A stretch of 64,000 nt of DNA, from NCBI RefSeq assembly GCF_900302445.1, contig NZ_ONZF01000002.1:558001-622000 (forward strand). The letters run 5' to 3'. Positions 1 through 7,883 of this stretch are shown piece by piece. A model generated the notes under the pieces. That model saw only the letters and a program-made list of their open reading frames with translations, did not search any database and was not told where the DNA came from. Source of the DNA: Palleronia abyssalis (lineage in GTDB: Bacteria > Pseudomonadota > Alphaproteobacteria > Rhodobacterales > Rhodobacteraceae). The stretch's first letter is position 1, and each line of letters starts with the position of its first letter. Both the position numbers and the translations under genes were made by a program.

Positions 1-91
1 TCCAGGATTCACCGCCATGGGGGTGAAGATGCACACCGTCGTGCGCTGCGGCTGGAAGAGCGGACAGGAACAGGATGAAAGCGGCGCGCAT
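1..91 (-). CDS. Exported His-rich protein in urease operon (partial, 3' end outside window)
   Basis: Only the first 30 codons are inside the window. The product opens with a Sec signal peptide (MRAAFILFLSALPAAAHD, cleavage expected after AAA) and continues into a histidine-rich stretch (HDGVHLHPHGGESW). A Shine-Dalgarno AGGAG lies about 7 bases before the ATG and only a few bases after the ureA stop, so it is co-translated with ureA. A small exported protein at this place, between ureA and ureB, is something I recall from other Rhodobacterales urease operons. The His-rich start could bind nickel, but that is inference. The family cannot be decided from this fragment. Confidence 0.75.
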   Translation of the reverse strand, partial: MRAAFILFLSALPAAAHDGVHLHPHGGESW

Positions 92-102
92 GGGGAAATC
101 TC

Positions 103-405
103 CTACCTTATGGGGTCATGAACGGTGACAAGCTTGGTGCCGTCGGGAAACGTCGCCTCGACCTGCACATCGTGGATCATCTCTGGCACGCCATCCATCA
201 CCTGATCGCGGGTCAGGACGGTCGCGCCCGCTTCCATCAGGTCGGCGACCGAACGCCCGTCGCGGGCACCCTCGACCACGAAATCCGTAATTAACGCAAT
301 GGCTTCGGGGTGGTTCAGCTTCACGCCCCGCTCCAGCCTGCGGCGGGCCACGACGGCGGCCATCGAGATCAGAAGCTTGTCCTTCTCGCGCGGCGTCAGG
401 TTCAT
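103..405 (-). CDS. ureA: Urease subunit gamma
   Basis: This 100-residue protein is full length for UreA and matches the family throughout ([16 protein letters not shown] at the start, [17 protein letters not shown] at the end). Urease hydrolyses urea to ammonia and carbamate in the cytoplasm. UreA packs with UreB and the nickel-bearing UreC, which should lie beyond the left edge. The gene follows ureD by 9 bases and precedes the small exported protein, so all are one transcript reading leftward. Identification is secure. Confidence 0.98.
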   Translation of the reverse strand: MNLTPREKDKLLISMAAVVARRRLERGVKLNHPEAIALITDFVVEGARDGRSVADLMEAGATVLTRDQVMDGVPEMIHDVQVEATFPDGTKLVTVHDPIR

Positions 406-414
406 CGCGTTCCC

Positions 415-1203
415 TCAGAGCATCCAGAGCCGCGGCACGTCGCGGTCGAAGTGAAGCGCCGCGATCAACGGCACCAGGCGTTTGCGCAACTCGTAGCCGT
501 CGGGGGCGACCAGCCGACAGATGAGCTTGTCCCCGATCGCGGACGCCCCACCGGAATGCGCGATTATGCGGCGCGCAATCGGCAACATGCCTTCCGTTTG
601 TGCGGAAATGAAAATCACCGTGGCATAGGCCATGTTTCCGCCCAGAAGGTTGGGCACATCGTCCGAGTGGAACCGCAAGGCTTCGGCGTGGATCAGCACA
701 CCGTCACGGCGGATGCGCCAGTCGTCGCGCATCGACGCGCGCCTGACCGCCTCGCCCATGGCCAAGCGTCCGAACAGCAGTGGCTCGACCAGCAGAAACT
801 GCGCGTCGGGGGCCAGATCGACCTCGATCCGGCGGCGATACTGGGCACGGTCATAGAGCAGAGTCTCCTGTGGCAACCAGGCCAGATGCGCCCCCGATGC
901 AGCGCTCAGGCGGACCGTCGTCTCGGCCGGACCGTCGTTGCAGCGATAGATCCGCTCGCAGGCCTGGGTGGTCAGGGTCAGCTGTGCGCCGGAGGTGGCG
1001 TCGGCCTGCCAGCGCATACGGTCGCCCGAGGTCATGCCGCCGGAGGTGTTGATCAAAACACCCTGCACCCCGCCGTGCGCGCGGGGCAGACCGATCCTGG
1101 CCGACCCGTCCTGCCGCAGTGTGGCCAGCCGGGATTGCGCGCCGATCCTCTTGGCTGAGATACGTCCGTCGCCCCGGCTCCGCTCCAGCGTCGCGGTCGT
1201 CAT
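415..1203 (-). CDS. ureD: Urease accessory protein UreD
   Basis: The 262-residue product is a UreD (UreH) family protein. It works with UreF and UreG to load nickel into the urease active site. The conserved INTSGGMTSGD segment is at residues 51-61. An open frame extends 37 codons further upstream, but the ATG at 1203 is preferred because it gives a normal UreD N-terminus (MTTATLERSRGDG) and overlaps the cupin stop in an ATGA junction, which implies translational coupling. ureA follows after 9 bases. Confidence 0.95.
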   Translation of the reverse strand: MTTATLERSRGDGRISAKRIGAQSRLATLRQDGSARIGLPRAHGGVQGVLINTSGGMTSGDRMRWQADATSGAQLTLTTQACERIYRCNDGPAETTVRLSAASGAHLAWLPQETLLYDRAQYRRRIEVDLAPDAQFLLVEPLLFGRLAMGEAVRRASMRDDWRIRRDGVLIHAEALRFHSDDVPNLLGGNMAYATVIFISAQTEGMLPIARRIIAHSGGASAIGDKLICRLVAPDGYELRKRLVPLIAALHFDRDVPRLWML

Positions 1204-1595
1204 CCGGCATAATCCGTGTCGCTGACCGGCTCGGCCCAAGCGGTGGTGGACCCGTTCTGCGCCTCCTGGATGGCGATGTGGGTCATCTGGCTGTCGGTGG
1301 TGGCGCCGTGCCAATGGCGTTCGCCCGGGGCGAAGCGCACCACATCGCCGGGGCCGATATCGATCCGGGCCTCGCCCTCACGCGCGGCCCAACCCTTGCC
1401 CTGCGTCACGATCAGGGTCTGTCCGACGGGGTGCGTGTGCCAGTTGGTCCGCGCCCCGGGGGCGAACGTCACCTCAAGCGCGGCGACGAGGGACGGGCCG
1501 TCGGGGCGTGCCAGCGGGGCCATCGTAACCTCGCCGGTGAACCAGTCACTGTTGGCGGATTGGTGGCTGCGGTCGGCGGCGCGGCTGATCTGCAT
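1200..1595 (-). CDS. Small cupin-domain protein upstream of ureD
   Basis: This is a 131-residue single-domain cupin. Motif 1 is HTHPVGQTLIV (His53 and His55 with Gln59 in the usual third ligand region) and motif 2 is PGDVVRFAPGERHWHGA (His94, His96). Such proteins hold one divalent metal in a beta barrel. This subfamily resembles the cupins often named after (R)-mandelonitrile lyase or attached to carboxymuconolactone decarboxylase-like proteins. The substrate is unknown. Its stop overlaps the ureD start (ATGA), so it is co-translated with the urease genes, an uncommon partner. accA lies 63 bases upstream on the same strand. Confidence 0.85.
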   Translation of the reverse strand: MQISRAADRSHQSANSDWFTGEVTMAPLARPDGPSLVAALEVTFAPGARTNWHTHPVGQTLIVTQGKGWAAREGEARIDIGPGDVVRFAPGERHWHGATTDSQMTHIAIQEAQNGSTTAWAEPVSDTDYAG

Positions 1596-1658
1596 GCGAA
1601 TGCTCCTGAAAGGTCCGCATGCAGCATCGCGTCCCAGCGCGGCGCGTCAAGCGCCTCG

Positions 1659-2615
1659 TCAGGCGGCGAGACCCTTGCTGCCGATCGCGATGTATTTCTC
1701 GCGCCGGGCAGTCCGAACGTCCTCGGGCGGCAGGTCGGACAGATCGGCCAGAAGCTCGTTCAGCGTGGCCCCGACCGAGGCGATCGCCGCCTTGGGATCG
1801 CGTTGCGCACCGCCCAACGGCTCGGGAATGACCGTGTCGATCACGTTCAATCGCTTCAAATCCTGGGCGGTCAGGCGCAGGGCTTCGGCGGCTTCGCGCA
1901 TCTTCTCGGCATCCTTCCACAGGATCGACGCGCAGCCCTCGGGGCTGATGACGGAATAGATGGAATGTTCCAGCATCGCGACCTTGTTCGCCGTCGCGAA
2001 CGCCACCGCGCCACCCGATCCGCCCTCGCCTATGACGACCGACACCAGCGGCACGCCAAGCTGCAGGCAGCGCTGGGTCGAACGGGCGATGGCTTCGGAC
2101 TGGCCGCGTTCCTCGGCGCCCTTGCCGGGATAGGCGCCGGGTGTGTCGATCAGGGTCACGACGGGCAGGCCGAACCGGTCCGCCAGATCCATCAGACGGA
2201 TTGCCTTTCGATAGCCTTCGGGCCGGGCCATGCCGAAATTATGCTCCAGCCGGGACCGCGTATCGTATCCCTTTTCGTGACCGATCACGACGATGGCGCG
2301 CCCGTCCAACCGGGCCAGCCCGCCAAGGACCGCGTGGTCGTCGGCAAAATTCCTGTCGCCGGCCAGGGGCGTGTATTCGGTGAACAACTCGCGGATATAG
2401 TCGCGGCAGTGGGGGCGTTCGGGATGCCGTGCGACCTGGCATTTCTGCCATGGCGTCAGGCCGCGATACAACTGCTCCAGCCGGGCTTTGGCCTTCGCGT
2501 CCAGCGCGCGGGCCTGCTCGGCCACGTCCGAATCCGATTCGGCCATGTTGCGCAGCTCCTCGGCCTTGCCTTCCAGATCCGCGAGCGGTTTCTCGAAATC
2601 CAGGTATTGCGTCAT
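1659..2615 (-). CDS. accA: Acetyl-CoA carboxylase carboxyltransferase subunit alpha
   Basis: The 318-residue product is a normal-length AccA. With AccD it moves the carboxyl group from biotin to acetyl-CoA and makes malonyl-CoA, the first step of fatty acid synthesis. Recognisable family segments are RPEGYRKA (131-138), [16 protein letters not shown] (157-172) and GEGGSGGA (196-203), which form the crotonase-type CoA and oxyanion region. It starts 30 bases after the VOC gene on the same strand and may be read from the malyl-CoA lyase promoter. accD is not in the window. Confidence 0.98.
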   Translation of the reverse strand: MTQYLDFEKPLADLEGKAEELRNMAESDSDVAEQARALDAKAKARLEQLYRGLTPWQKCQVARHPERPHCRDYIRELFTEYTPLAGDRNFADDHAVLGGLARLDGRAIVVIGHEKGYDTRSRLEHNFGMARPEGYRKAIRLMDLADRFGLPVVTLIDTPGAYPGKGAEERGQSEAIARSTQRCLQLGVPLVSVVIGEGGSGGAVAFATANKVAMLEHSIYSVISPEGCASILWKDAEKMREAAEALRLTAQDLKRLNVIDTVIPEPLGGAQRDPKAAIASVGATLNELLADLSDLPPEDVRTARREKYIAIGSKGLAA

Positions 2616-2645
2616 GGACAGCCCTCCTTGGTGCGCGAAATGGCC

Positions 2646-3047
2646 CTAGGGCGGCGGCCGATCAAGTGCAATGGTCTGCGATGCGGGTGCGATCAGGTCC
2701 CACGCGTTGCCCCAGGGGTCGTGCCAGACCGCCACGCGACCGTACGGCTCATCGCGCGGGGTTTCTTGGAACGTGCCGCCCGCGACCTCGATCCGGGCCG
2801 CATCGCGGGCGAAATCGTCGGTTTCCAGGAAGAACCCGACCCGCCCCCCCGATTGCCGCCCGATGCTGGCGCGCTGATCGCCCACCGCGCGCGCCAGAAG
2901 AAGCCGGCCGCCAGACGGCGCCTCGACCACGACCCAGCGTTTGCGCCCTTGATCCTCGTCCGCGACCAGATGAAAGCCGATGGCGGTGAAGAACGCGATG
3001 GCGGGGTCGTAGTCGGGCACCAGAAGCGCCACCAGCGCCAGTTTCAT
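2646..3047 (-). CDS. VOC (glyoxalase/bleomycin resistance) family protein
   Basis: This 133-residue protein has one vicinal-oxygen-chelate unit. Its first half opens with the usual strand and helix (LVPDYDPAIAFFTAIGF) and the second half ends with the typical DPWGNAWDLI segment near residues 110-119. The ATG at 3047 overlaps the malyl-CoA lyase stop as ATGA, which decides the start against a longer frame. VOC proteins bind a metal and act in isomerisation, epimerisation or resistance. The co-translation with malyl-CoA lyase is suggestive, but I cannot assign a substrate. Confidence 0.9.
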   Translation of the reverse strand: MKLALVALLVPDYDPAIAFFTAIGFHLVADEDQGRKRWVVVEAPSGGRLLLARAVGDQRASIGRQSGGRVGFFLETDDFARDAARIEVAGGTFQETPRDEPYGRVAVWHDPWGNAWDLIAPASQTIALDRPPP

Positions 3048-4006
3048 CCCCGGTTCGCGATCATCTCCGACTGTTTCACGATGACTTCCGCCTGCCGGAT
3101 CGAGGCCAGATCCACCAGCCGCCCTTTGTAGACGGCAGCGCCCTGTCCGGTGCGCTTGGCTTCCTCCATCGCGTCGAGGATCTCGCGCGCTTCGGTGACC
3201 GCCGCGTCCGAGGGGGTGAAGACCTCGTTCGCCAGCGCGACCTGCTTGGGGTGAATCGCCCATTTGCCGACCATGCCCAGCGTGGCCGACCGCAACGCCT
3301 GCGCGCGATATCCGTCATCGTCGCTGAAATCGCCGAACGGTCCGTCGACGGGCAGGATCCCGCGGGTGCGGCAGGCGGCGACGATGGCGGTCTGAACCCA
3401 GTGCCACGGGTCGCCCCAGAACTTCTGGCCCTCGTGGATCATGTAGTAGTTTTCCTGCGTGCCGCCGATTCCGGTGGTCGCCATCCCCATCGAGGCCGCG
3501 TAATCCGCGGCGCCCAGGCTCATGGCTTGCAGGCGGGGGCTGGCGGCGGCGATCTCGTTCACGTGGGCCAGCCCGGCGGCCGTCTCGATGATGACCTCGA
3601 AGGCGATGGGCTTCGTGCGCCCCTTCGCCGCCTCGATCGAGGTGACCAGCGCGTCGACGGCATAAAGGTCGGACGCGTTGCCGACCTTCGGGATCATGAT
3701 CTGGTCGATCCGGTCGCCTGCGTTTTCCAGAAGATCGACCACGTCGCGATACCAGTAGGGCGTGTCCAGGCCGTTGATCCGCACGCTCAGGTGTTTGTCG
3801 CCCCAATCCACGTCGCCGATGGCCTGCACGATGTTCTTGCGCGCCTCCGCCTTGTCGTCCGGCCCAACCGAATCCTCGAGGTCGAGGTTGATGACATCCG
3901 CGTCCGATCCCGCCATCTTCTCGAATATCGCGGGGCGAGACCCCGGGCCGAACAACTGGCAGCGGTTTGGACGCGCGGGTGGGGTCGGCTGGACCTTGAA
4001 CGACAT
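3044..4006 (-). CDS. mcl1: L-malyl-CoA/beta-methylmalyl-CoA lyase
   Basis: The 320-residue product belongs to the CitE-like lyases and reads like Rhodobacter Mcl1 along its whole length. It cleaves malyl-CoA and beta-methylmalyl-CoA to glyoxylate plus acetyl-CoA or propionyl-CoA in the ethylmalonyl-CoA pathway. The magnesium ligands Glu141 and Asp168 and the catalytic Asp299 fall at the same numbers I remember for the Rhodobacter sphaeroides enzyme. ATG at 4006 gives the family N-terminus MSFKVQP and has GAGG about 8 bases upstream. A start 12 codons earlier is possible but atypical. The VOC gene follows in an ATGA overlap. Confidence 0.96.
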   Translation of the reverse strand: MSFKVQPTPPARPNRCQLFGPGSRPAIFEKMAGSDADVINLDLEDSVGPDDKAEARKNIVQAIGDVDWGDKHLSVRINGLDTPYWYRDVVDLLENAGDRIDQIMIPKVGNASDLYAVDALVTSIEAAKGRTKPIAFEVIIETAAGLAHVNEIAAASPRLQAMSLGAADYAASMGMATTGIGGTQENYYMIHEGQKFWGDPWHWVQTAIVAACRTRGILPVDGPFGDFSDDDGYRAQALRSATLGMVGKWAIHPKQVALANEVFTPSDAAVTEAREILDAMEEAKRTGQGAAVYKGRLVDLASIRQAEVIVKQSEMIANRG

Positions 4007-4045
4007 GAACGGCCTCGCAATTTTGTATCGTGAGAAGTCCATGAC

Positions 4046-4074
4046 CCGATAGAATGATGCGCAGGCCTTCGCAA
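4046..4074 (-). promoter_or_regulatory. Predicted sigma70-type promoter of malyl-CoA lyase
   Basis: On the minus strand TTGCGA (4069-4074) and TATCGG (4046-4051) are separated by 17 bases. They lie in the 79-base gap between the lysozyme-like gene and the lyase, leaving a 5' leader of about 35 bases. The -10 match is only partial, so this is a suggestion. Confidence 0.35.
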
Positions 4075-4085
4075 CCCGCAACCTT

Positions 4086-4793
4086 TTATCCGGGAAAGAT
4101 CGCCGCCATCTCGGCGTCGAAATCCGCCCAGGTGATCGATGCGCGGTTCCCCGCATAGCCGTGGTAATGCGATCGGCCGCTGGAATTGGGCAGGCCGGCC
4201 CAGATCTTCGCGAGGTTGTTCATGAAGGTATGCCGACCCATCCGACCGGCGGTGACCTCGCCCAGGCCAGCCTCGGCCAGCAGCACGTCGGCCATCTGGT
4301 CCTGCACCTGAGGCGTGAATCGCGCGCTGTCGCGCAGGCCGACGATGTTCACCAGTCGGCGCAGAGTCGAGGGGATGAACTGGTACCGCCCGATCGCGTG
4401 GGGCTGGCCCGGCGTCGCGTCGATCCAGGCGAAGATCTCGCGCAACGTCATCTGCGTGGGGGCCCGCCCGGGGCGCACGCGCGCGCCATGCTGAACGGCG
4501 TCATATCCGCCGCGCCGCGATTCCGCCTGCCCGATCAGGTGGCGCAGCCGGTCGAGCGAGCCACGCGGCGGCGGCACCCCGGGCGGGCCAAGGGTGGGCA
4601 CGGCGCGATGCGCGAACATCCCCGTCTCGGCCCGGCCGGCGAACAGGCTGGGGCCGGTGATCGTCTCGTCCTGGCGCACGGCGATCAGCGCCCCGCGCGC
4701 GCCGGAAAGGGCCCCGTTCAGGATCGACACGGCCTCGGCCCCGGCGGACCCGGCGGTCATAAGGACGATCAGCAGGATTCTCAGGATCGGCAA
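4086..4793 (-). CDS. Exported lysozyme-like protein (lambda-endolysin/GH104-like)
   Basis: The start is best placed at TTG 4793. A strong AAGGAGG lies 5 bases before it, whereas the longer frame from ATG 4835 has no such site. The 235-residue product opens with a signal peptide (MPILRILLIVLMTAGSAGA). Residues 88-100 (GQAESRRGGYDAV), AIGRYQFIPSTL (133-144), FTPQVQDQM (159-167) and LAKIWAGLP (194-202) follow the order of matching segments in phage lambda R endolysin, a lytic transglycosylase. Glu91 would be the catalytic acid. It probably cleaves peptidoglycan in the periplasm. This family call is from memory of the lambda sequence. It lies 79 bases ahead of the lyase and diverges from pyrB. 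Confidence 0.7.
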   Translation of the reverse strand: MPILRILLIVLMTAGSAGAEAVSILNGALSGARGALIAVRQDETITGPSLFAGRAETGMFAHRAVPTLGPPGVPPPRGSLDRLRHLIGQAESRRGGYDAVQHGARVRPGRAPTQMTLREIFAWIDATPGQPHAIGRYQFIPSTLRRLVNIVGLRDSARFTPQVQDQMADVLLAEAGLGEVTAGRMGRHTFMNNLAKIWAGLPNSSGRSHYHGYAGNRASITWADFDAEMAAIFPG

Positions 4794-4859
4794 TGGGACC
4801 TCCTTGCCGCGCGACCGTGGGGGTAAAAGGTTCACATTCCGTTGCCGACCGGCCGAAAC

Positions 4860-4888
4860 TTGTTCGGCAGGACCACGCCGCCTATACC
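4860..4888 (+). promoter_or_regulatory. Predicted sigma70-type promoter of pyrB
   Basis: TTGTTC (4860-4865) and TATACC (4883-4888) are separated by exactly 17 bases and end 25 bases before the pyrB start. This is the only good hexamer pair in the 120-base gap that separates the divergent lysozyme-like gene and pyrB. Confidence 0.45.
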
Positions 4889-4913
4889 GCCCTCAGCCGC
4901 AAGGGAGGGCGAT

Positions 4914-5852
4914 ATGGCGTTCCGGCAAAACCATCTTCTGGGTATCGAACCGCTGGCCCCCGACGAGATCACGACGATCCTCGACCTGGCCGAGACCTAC
5001 GTGGACCTCAACCGCGGCCCCGAGAAGCATGCGCAGGCGCTGAAGGGCCTTACGCAGATCAACATGTTCTTCGAGAATTCGACGCGGACCCAGGCCAGTT
5101 TCGAGATCGCCGGTCTGCGGCTGGGCGCTGACGTGATGAACATGGCGATGCAGGCCAGCAGCATCAAAAAGGGCGAGACGCTGATCGACACGGCTCTGAC
5201 CCTGAACGCGATGCACCCGGATCTTCTGGTGGTCCGTCACCCGCACTCGGGCGCGGTGAACCTGCTGGCCGAGAAGGTGAACGCCGCCGTTCTGAATGCG
5301 GGCGACGGGCGGCACGAACATCCCACGCAAGCTCTTCTGGACGCGTTGACGATCCGGAGGGCGAAAGGGCGGCTACACCGGCTGACGGTCGCGATCTGCG
5401 GCGACATCGCCCATAGTCGCGTGGCGCGGTCGAACATCTGGCTGCTGGGTAAGATGGAAAGCCGCATCCGGCTGGTCGGGCCGCCCACGCTGATCCCCTC
5501 GGGCGCGGCGGACTGGGGCGTCGAGGTGCATCACGACATGGCGCAGGGCCTCGCGGGGGCCGACGTGGTGATGATGCTGCGCCTTCAGCGCGAGCGGATG
5601 GATGGCGGCTTCATCCCGTCCGAGCGCGAGTATTACCACCGCTACGGCCTGGATGCGGCCAAGCTGGGGCACGCGGCGCCGGACGCCATCGTCATGCACC
5701 CGGGTCCGATGAATCGCGGGGTCGAGATCGACGGGACCATCGCCGACGACATCAACCGCTCGGTCATCCAGGAACAGGTCGAGATGGGCGTCGCCGTGCG
5801 CATGGCGGCGATGGATCTGCTGGCCCGGCACCGACGCGAGATGGCGGCCTGA
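4914..5852 (+). CDS. pyrB: Aspartate carbamoyltransferase catalytic subunit
   Basis: The 312-residue product is a normal-length PyrB. It condenses carbamoyl phosphate and aspartate in pyrimidine synthesis. The carbamoyl-phosphate loop STRTQ is at 56-60, the Lys-containing 80s loop includes K85/K86, and HPTQALLD is at 136-143; [12 protein letters not shown] is near the C-terminus. The ATG at 4914 follows AGGG and gives the usual N-terminus ([14 protein letters not shown]), so the 24 upstream codons of open frame are excluded. It is followed on the same strand by a small membrane protein and a dihydroorotase-like gene, an arrangement in which the PyrC-like partner is often structural. Confidence 0.97.
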   Translation: MAFRQNHLLGIEPLAPDEITTILDLAETYVDLNRGPEKHAQALKGLTQINMFFENSTRTQASFEIAGLRLGADVMNMAMQASSIKKGETLIDTALTLNAMHPDLLVVRHPHSGAVNLLAEKVNAAVLNAGDGRHEHPTQALLDALTIRRAKGRLHRLTVAICGDIAHSRVARSNIWLLGKMESRIRLVGPPTLIPSGAADWGVEVHHDMAQGLAGADVVMMLRLQRERMDGGFIPSEREYYHRYGLDAAKLGHAAPDAIVMHPGPMNRGVEIDGTIADDINRSVIQEQVEMGVAVRMAAMDLLARHRREMAA

Positions 5853-5914
5853 TACCCCCCGCGTCGGAACCCGCCCGGCACGCGCCGTCTTTCCCCATCA
5901 GACAGGAGGGGCCG

Positions 5915-6436
5915 ATGATCCGAACCGATGCCGAAACCATTCACGTCTTTGCCGTGGACCTGCCGATGCCCGAAGCCGCGGCGCTGGCCGATGACGGGGC
6001 CGCGTTGTCCGAGGCGCTGGGCGGGATCGAGGTCGAGCCGGACAAGGTCATCGCCCTCGATACGCGGGCGCTGGCCGATCTTGGGTTGTCCAGCTACCTC
6101 GTCGAAGGTGAGGGGGCCGTTGCCGCCGACGTCCGCGCCGATGCGGGCAAGCTGGATGCGGCGCAGGGCCCGGTCCTGATCCTTCACCCGCGTGCGGTCA
6201 CCGACCCACCTGTCCCGCAAAGCCCGTTGCGCCATCTGGGGTCCTATCGCCGGGACCGACCGATGCCCGAAGGCCCGCCCATCCGTGCCGCCTCGGCCGA
6301 GGCGGCGGCCACGGGCGTGCCGCCCGCCGCGCCGCTGCCGCGCAACAACGAGCGCCGGCAAAGCGGGATCGTGGCCACGGTTGCGCTTCTGGTCGCTCTG
6401 GGTGTCGTGTTCGTCATGTGGCTGATCGCCAGCTAG
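5915..6436 (+). CDS. Hypothetical protein with C-terminal membrane anchor
   Basis: I do not recognise a named family for this 173-residue protein. Residues 1-100 form a compact, acidic, probably soluble domain. Residues 105-148 are rich in Pro, Ala and Arg and look like a linker. Residues 150-171 (IVATVALLVALGVVFVMWLI) form one membrane helix ending four residues before the stop region, so it is a tail-anchored type with its body in the cytoplasm. It sits between pyrB (62 bases) and the dihydroorotase-like gene (65 bases) on the same strand and is probably co-transcribed. Confidence 0.8.
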   Translation: MIRTDAETIHVFAVDLPMPEAAALADDGAALSEALGGIEVEPDKVIALDTRALADLGLSSYLVEGEGAVAADVRADAGKLDAAQGPVLILHPRAVTDPPVPQSPLRHLGSYRRDRPMPEGPPIRAASAEAAATGVPPAAPLPRNNERRQSGIVATVALLVALGVVFVMWLIAS

Positions 6437-6501
6437 GGGCCGTTGCCACGGGGCCCGCCGTCGGCGTATGCCCACCCCGCCACACGCGCGGAGACCGGCC
6501 C

Positions 6502-7791
6502 ATGGATATCACCTTCCGAAACGCCCGCCTTATCGACCCCGAAGCGGGGGAGGAGCGTGCGGGCGACCTTTTCATTGCGAAGGGGGTGATCTCCGATGCC
6601 GCTGCGGATGGCGCGATTGAGATCGACTGCCGCGGCAAGTGCCTAGCCCCCGGGATCGTCGATCTGGGGGTCAAGGTCTCTGAGCCGGGGGAGCGTCACA
6701 AGGAAAGTTTCCGGTCCGCCGGACGGGCCGCGGCGCGGGGCGGTGTGACGACGATGGTCACGCGGCCCGACACCACCCCGGCCATCGACACGCCCGAGGT
6801 GCTGGAATTCGTCTCGCGCCGGGCGCAGGCTGATGCAGGGGTCCGCGTCGCGCATATGGCGGCTCTGACCAAGGGGCGCGAAGGGCGCGAAATGGTCGAG
6901 ATCGGGTTCCTGATGGACGCGGGCGCGGTCGCGTTCACCGATTGCGACGCGGTGGTCGACGACACCCGCATCCTGTCGCGGGCCTTGACTTACGCGAAGG
7001 GGCTGGGCGCGCTGGTCGTGGGGCATGTTCAGGAACCGGGCCTGTCGCGCGGCGCGGCGGCGACGGGGGGCAAGTTCGCCTCGCTCAAGGGGCTGCCCGC
7101 GGTCTCGGCCATGGCCGAGCGCATGGGGCTGGACCGGGACATCTCGCTGATCGAGATGACGGGCGCGCGCTATCACGTGGACCAGATCACCTCGGCCCGG
7201 GCGCTTCCCGCGTTGGAGCGGGCCAAGCGCAATGGTCTGGACATCACGGCGGGCGTGGGCATCCATCACCTGACGCTGAACGAATTCGACCTGGGCGATT
7301 TCAAGACCTTCTTCAAGCTGAAGCCCCCCCTGCGGTCCGAGGATGACCGGCTGGCCGCCGTCGAAGCCGTCGCGTCGGGCCTGATCGACGTCATCTGTTC
7401 CATGCACACACCGCAGGACGAGGAATCAAAGCGTCTGCCCTTCGAGGAAGCGGCAAGCGGCGCCGTAGGTCTGGAGACGCTGCTGCCCGCCGCCATGCGT
7501 CTGGTCCATGCCGGGCCCCTGGACCTGCCGACCCTCTGGCGGGCGCTGTCGCTGAACCCGGCGCGACGGTTGGGCCTTTCGGGTGGGCGGCTGTCCCCCG
7601 ACGCCCCTGCCGATCTGGTGCTGTTCGATCCCGACGCCCCGTTCGTCCTGGATCGGTCCACGCTGGCCTCGAAGTCCAAGAACACCCCATTCGATGGCGC
7701 GCGCATGGAAGGCCGCGTTCTTGGAACCTGGGTCGGCGGGACCAGGGTCTTCCCCGAACCCGATCCCGCCGTCCCAGGCGATCACCCCTGA
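6502..7791 (+). CDS. Dihydroorotase-like protein, probably non-catalytic
   Basis: The 429-residue product has the full length and fold signature of class I dihydroorotase and lies behind pyrB. The ATG at 6502 is chosen over a 28-codon extension because it gives the family N-terminus. The active site is degenerate. The HxHxR metal motif that should follow Asp54 is DLGVKVSEPG (54-63) with no histidine. The usual TDHAPH segment with the catalytic Asp is CSMHTPQ (299-305), and the second metal His in the HVS region is replaced (YHVDQIT, 224-230). His255-His256 remain. Known inactive PyrC homologues support the aspartate transcarbamoylase assembly, and that is the likely role here. A true PyrC should exist elsewhere. 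Confidence 0.85.
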   Translation: MDITFRNARLIDPEAGEERAGDLFIAKGVISDAAADGAIEIDCRGKCLAPGIVDLGVKVSEPGERHKESFRSAGRAAARGGVTTMVTRPDTTPAIDTPEVLEFVSRRAQADAGVRVAHMAALTKGREGREMVEIGFLMDAGAVAFTDCDAVVDDTRILSRALTYAKGLGALVVGHVQEPGLSRGAAATGGKFASLKGLPAVSAMAERMGLDRDISLIEMTGARYHVDQITSARALPALERAKRNGLDITAGVGIHHLTLNEFDLGDFKTFFKLKPPLRSEDDRLAAVEAVASGLIDVICSMHTPQDEESKRLPFEEAASGAVGLETLLPAAMRLVHAGPLDLPTLWRALSLNPARRLGLSGGRLSPDAPADLVLFDPDAPFVLDRSTLASKSKNTPFDGARMEGRVLGTWVGGTRVFPEPDPAVPGDHP

Positions 7792-7883
7792 TCCCCCATG
7801 TTTCGAACATCGGGCGGAACCCGTTAAACCGGCCTCAACGCGGACAGGCCTGCTTCAATGCATTTGCATCGATTCGCGCGTAT

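Noticed and set aside
6502-7791. Frameshift or sequencing error as the reason for the degenerate PyrC motifs
   Set aside because: The frame is continuous over the family's full length, and the surrounding conserved segments are in register, so the missing residues are substitutions.
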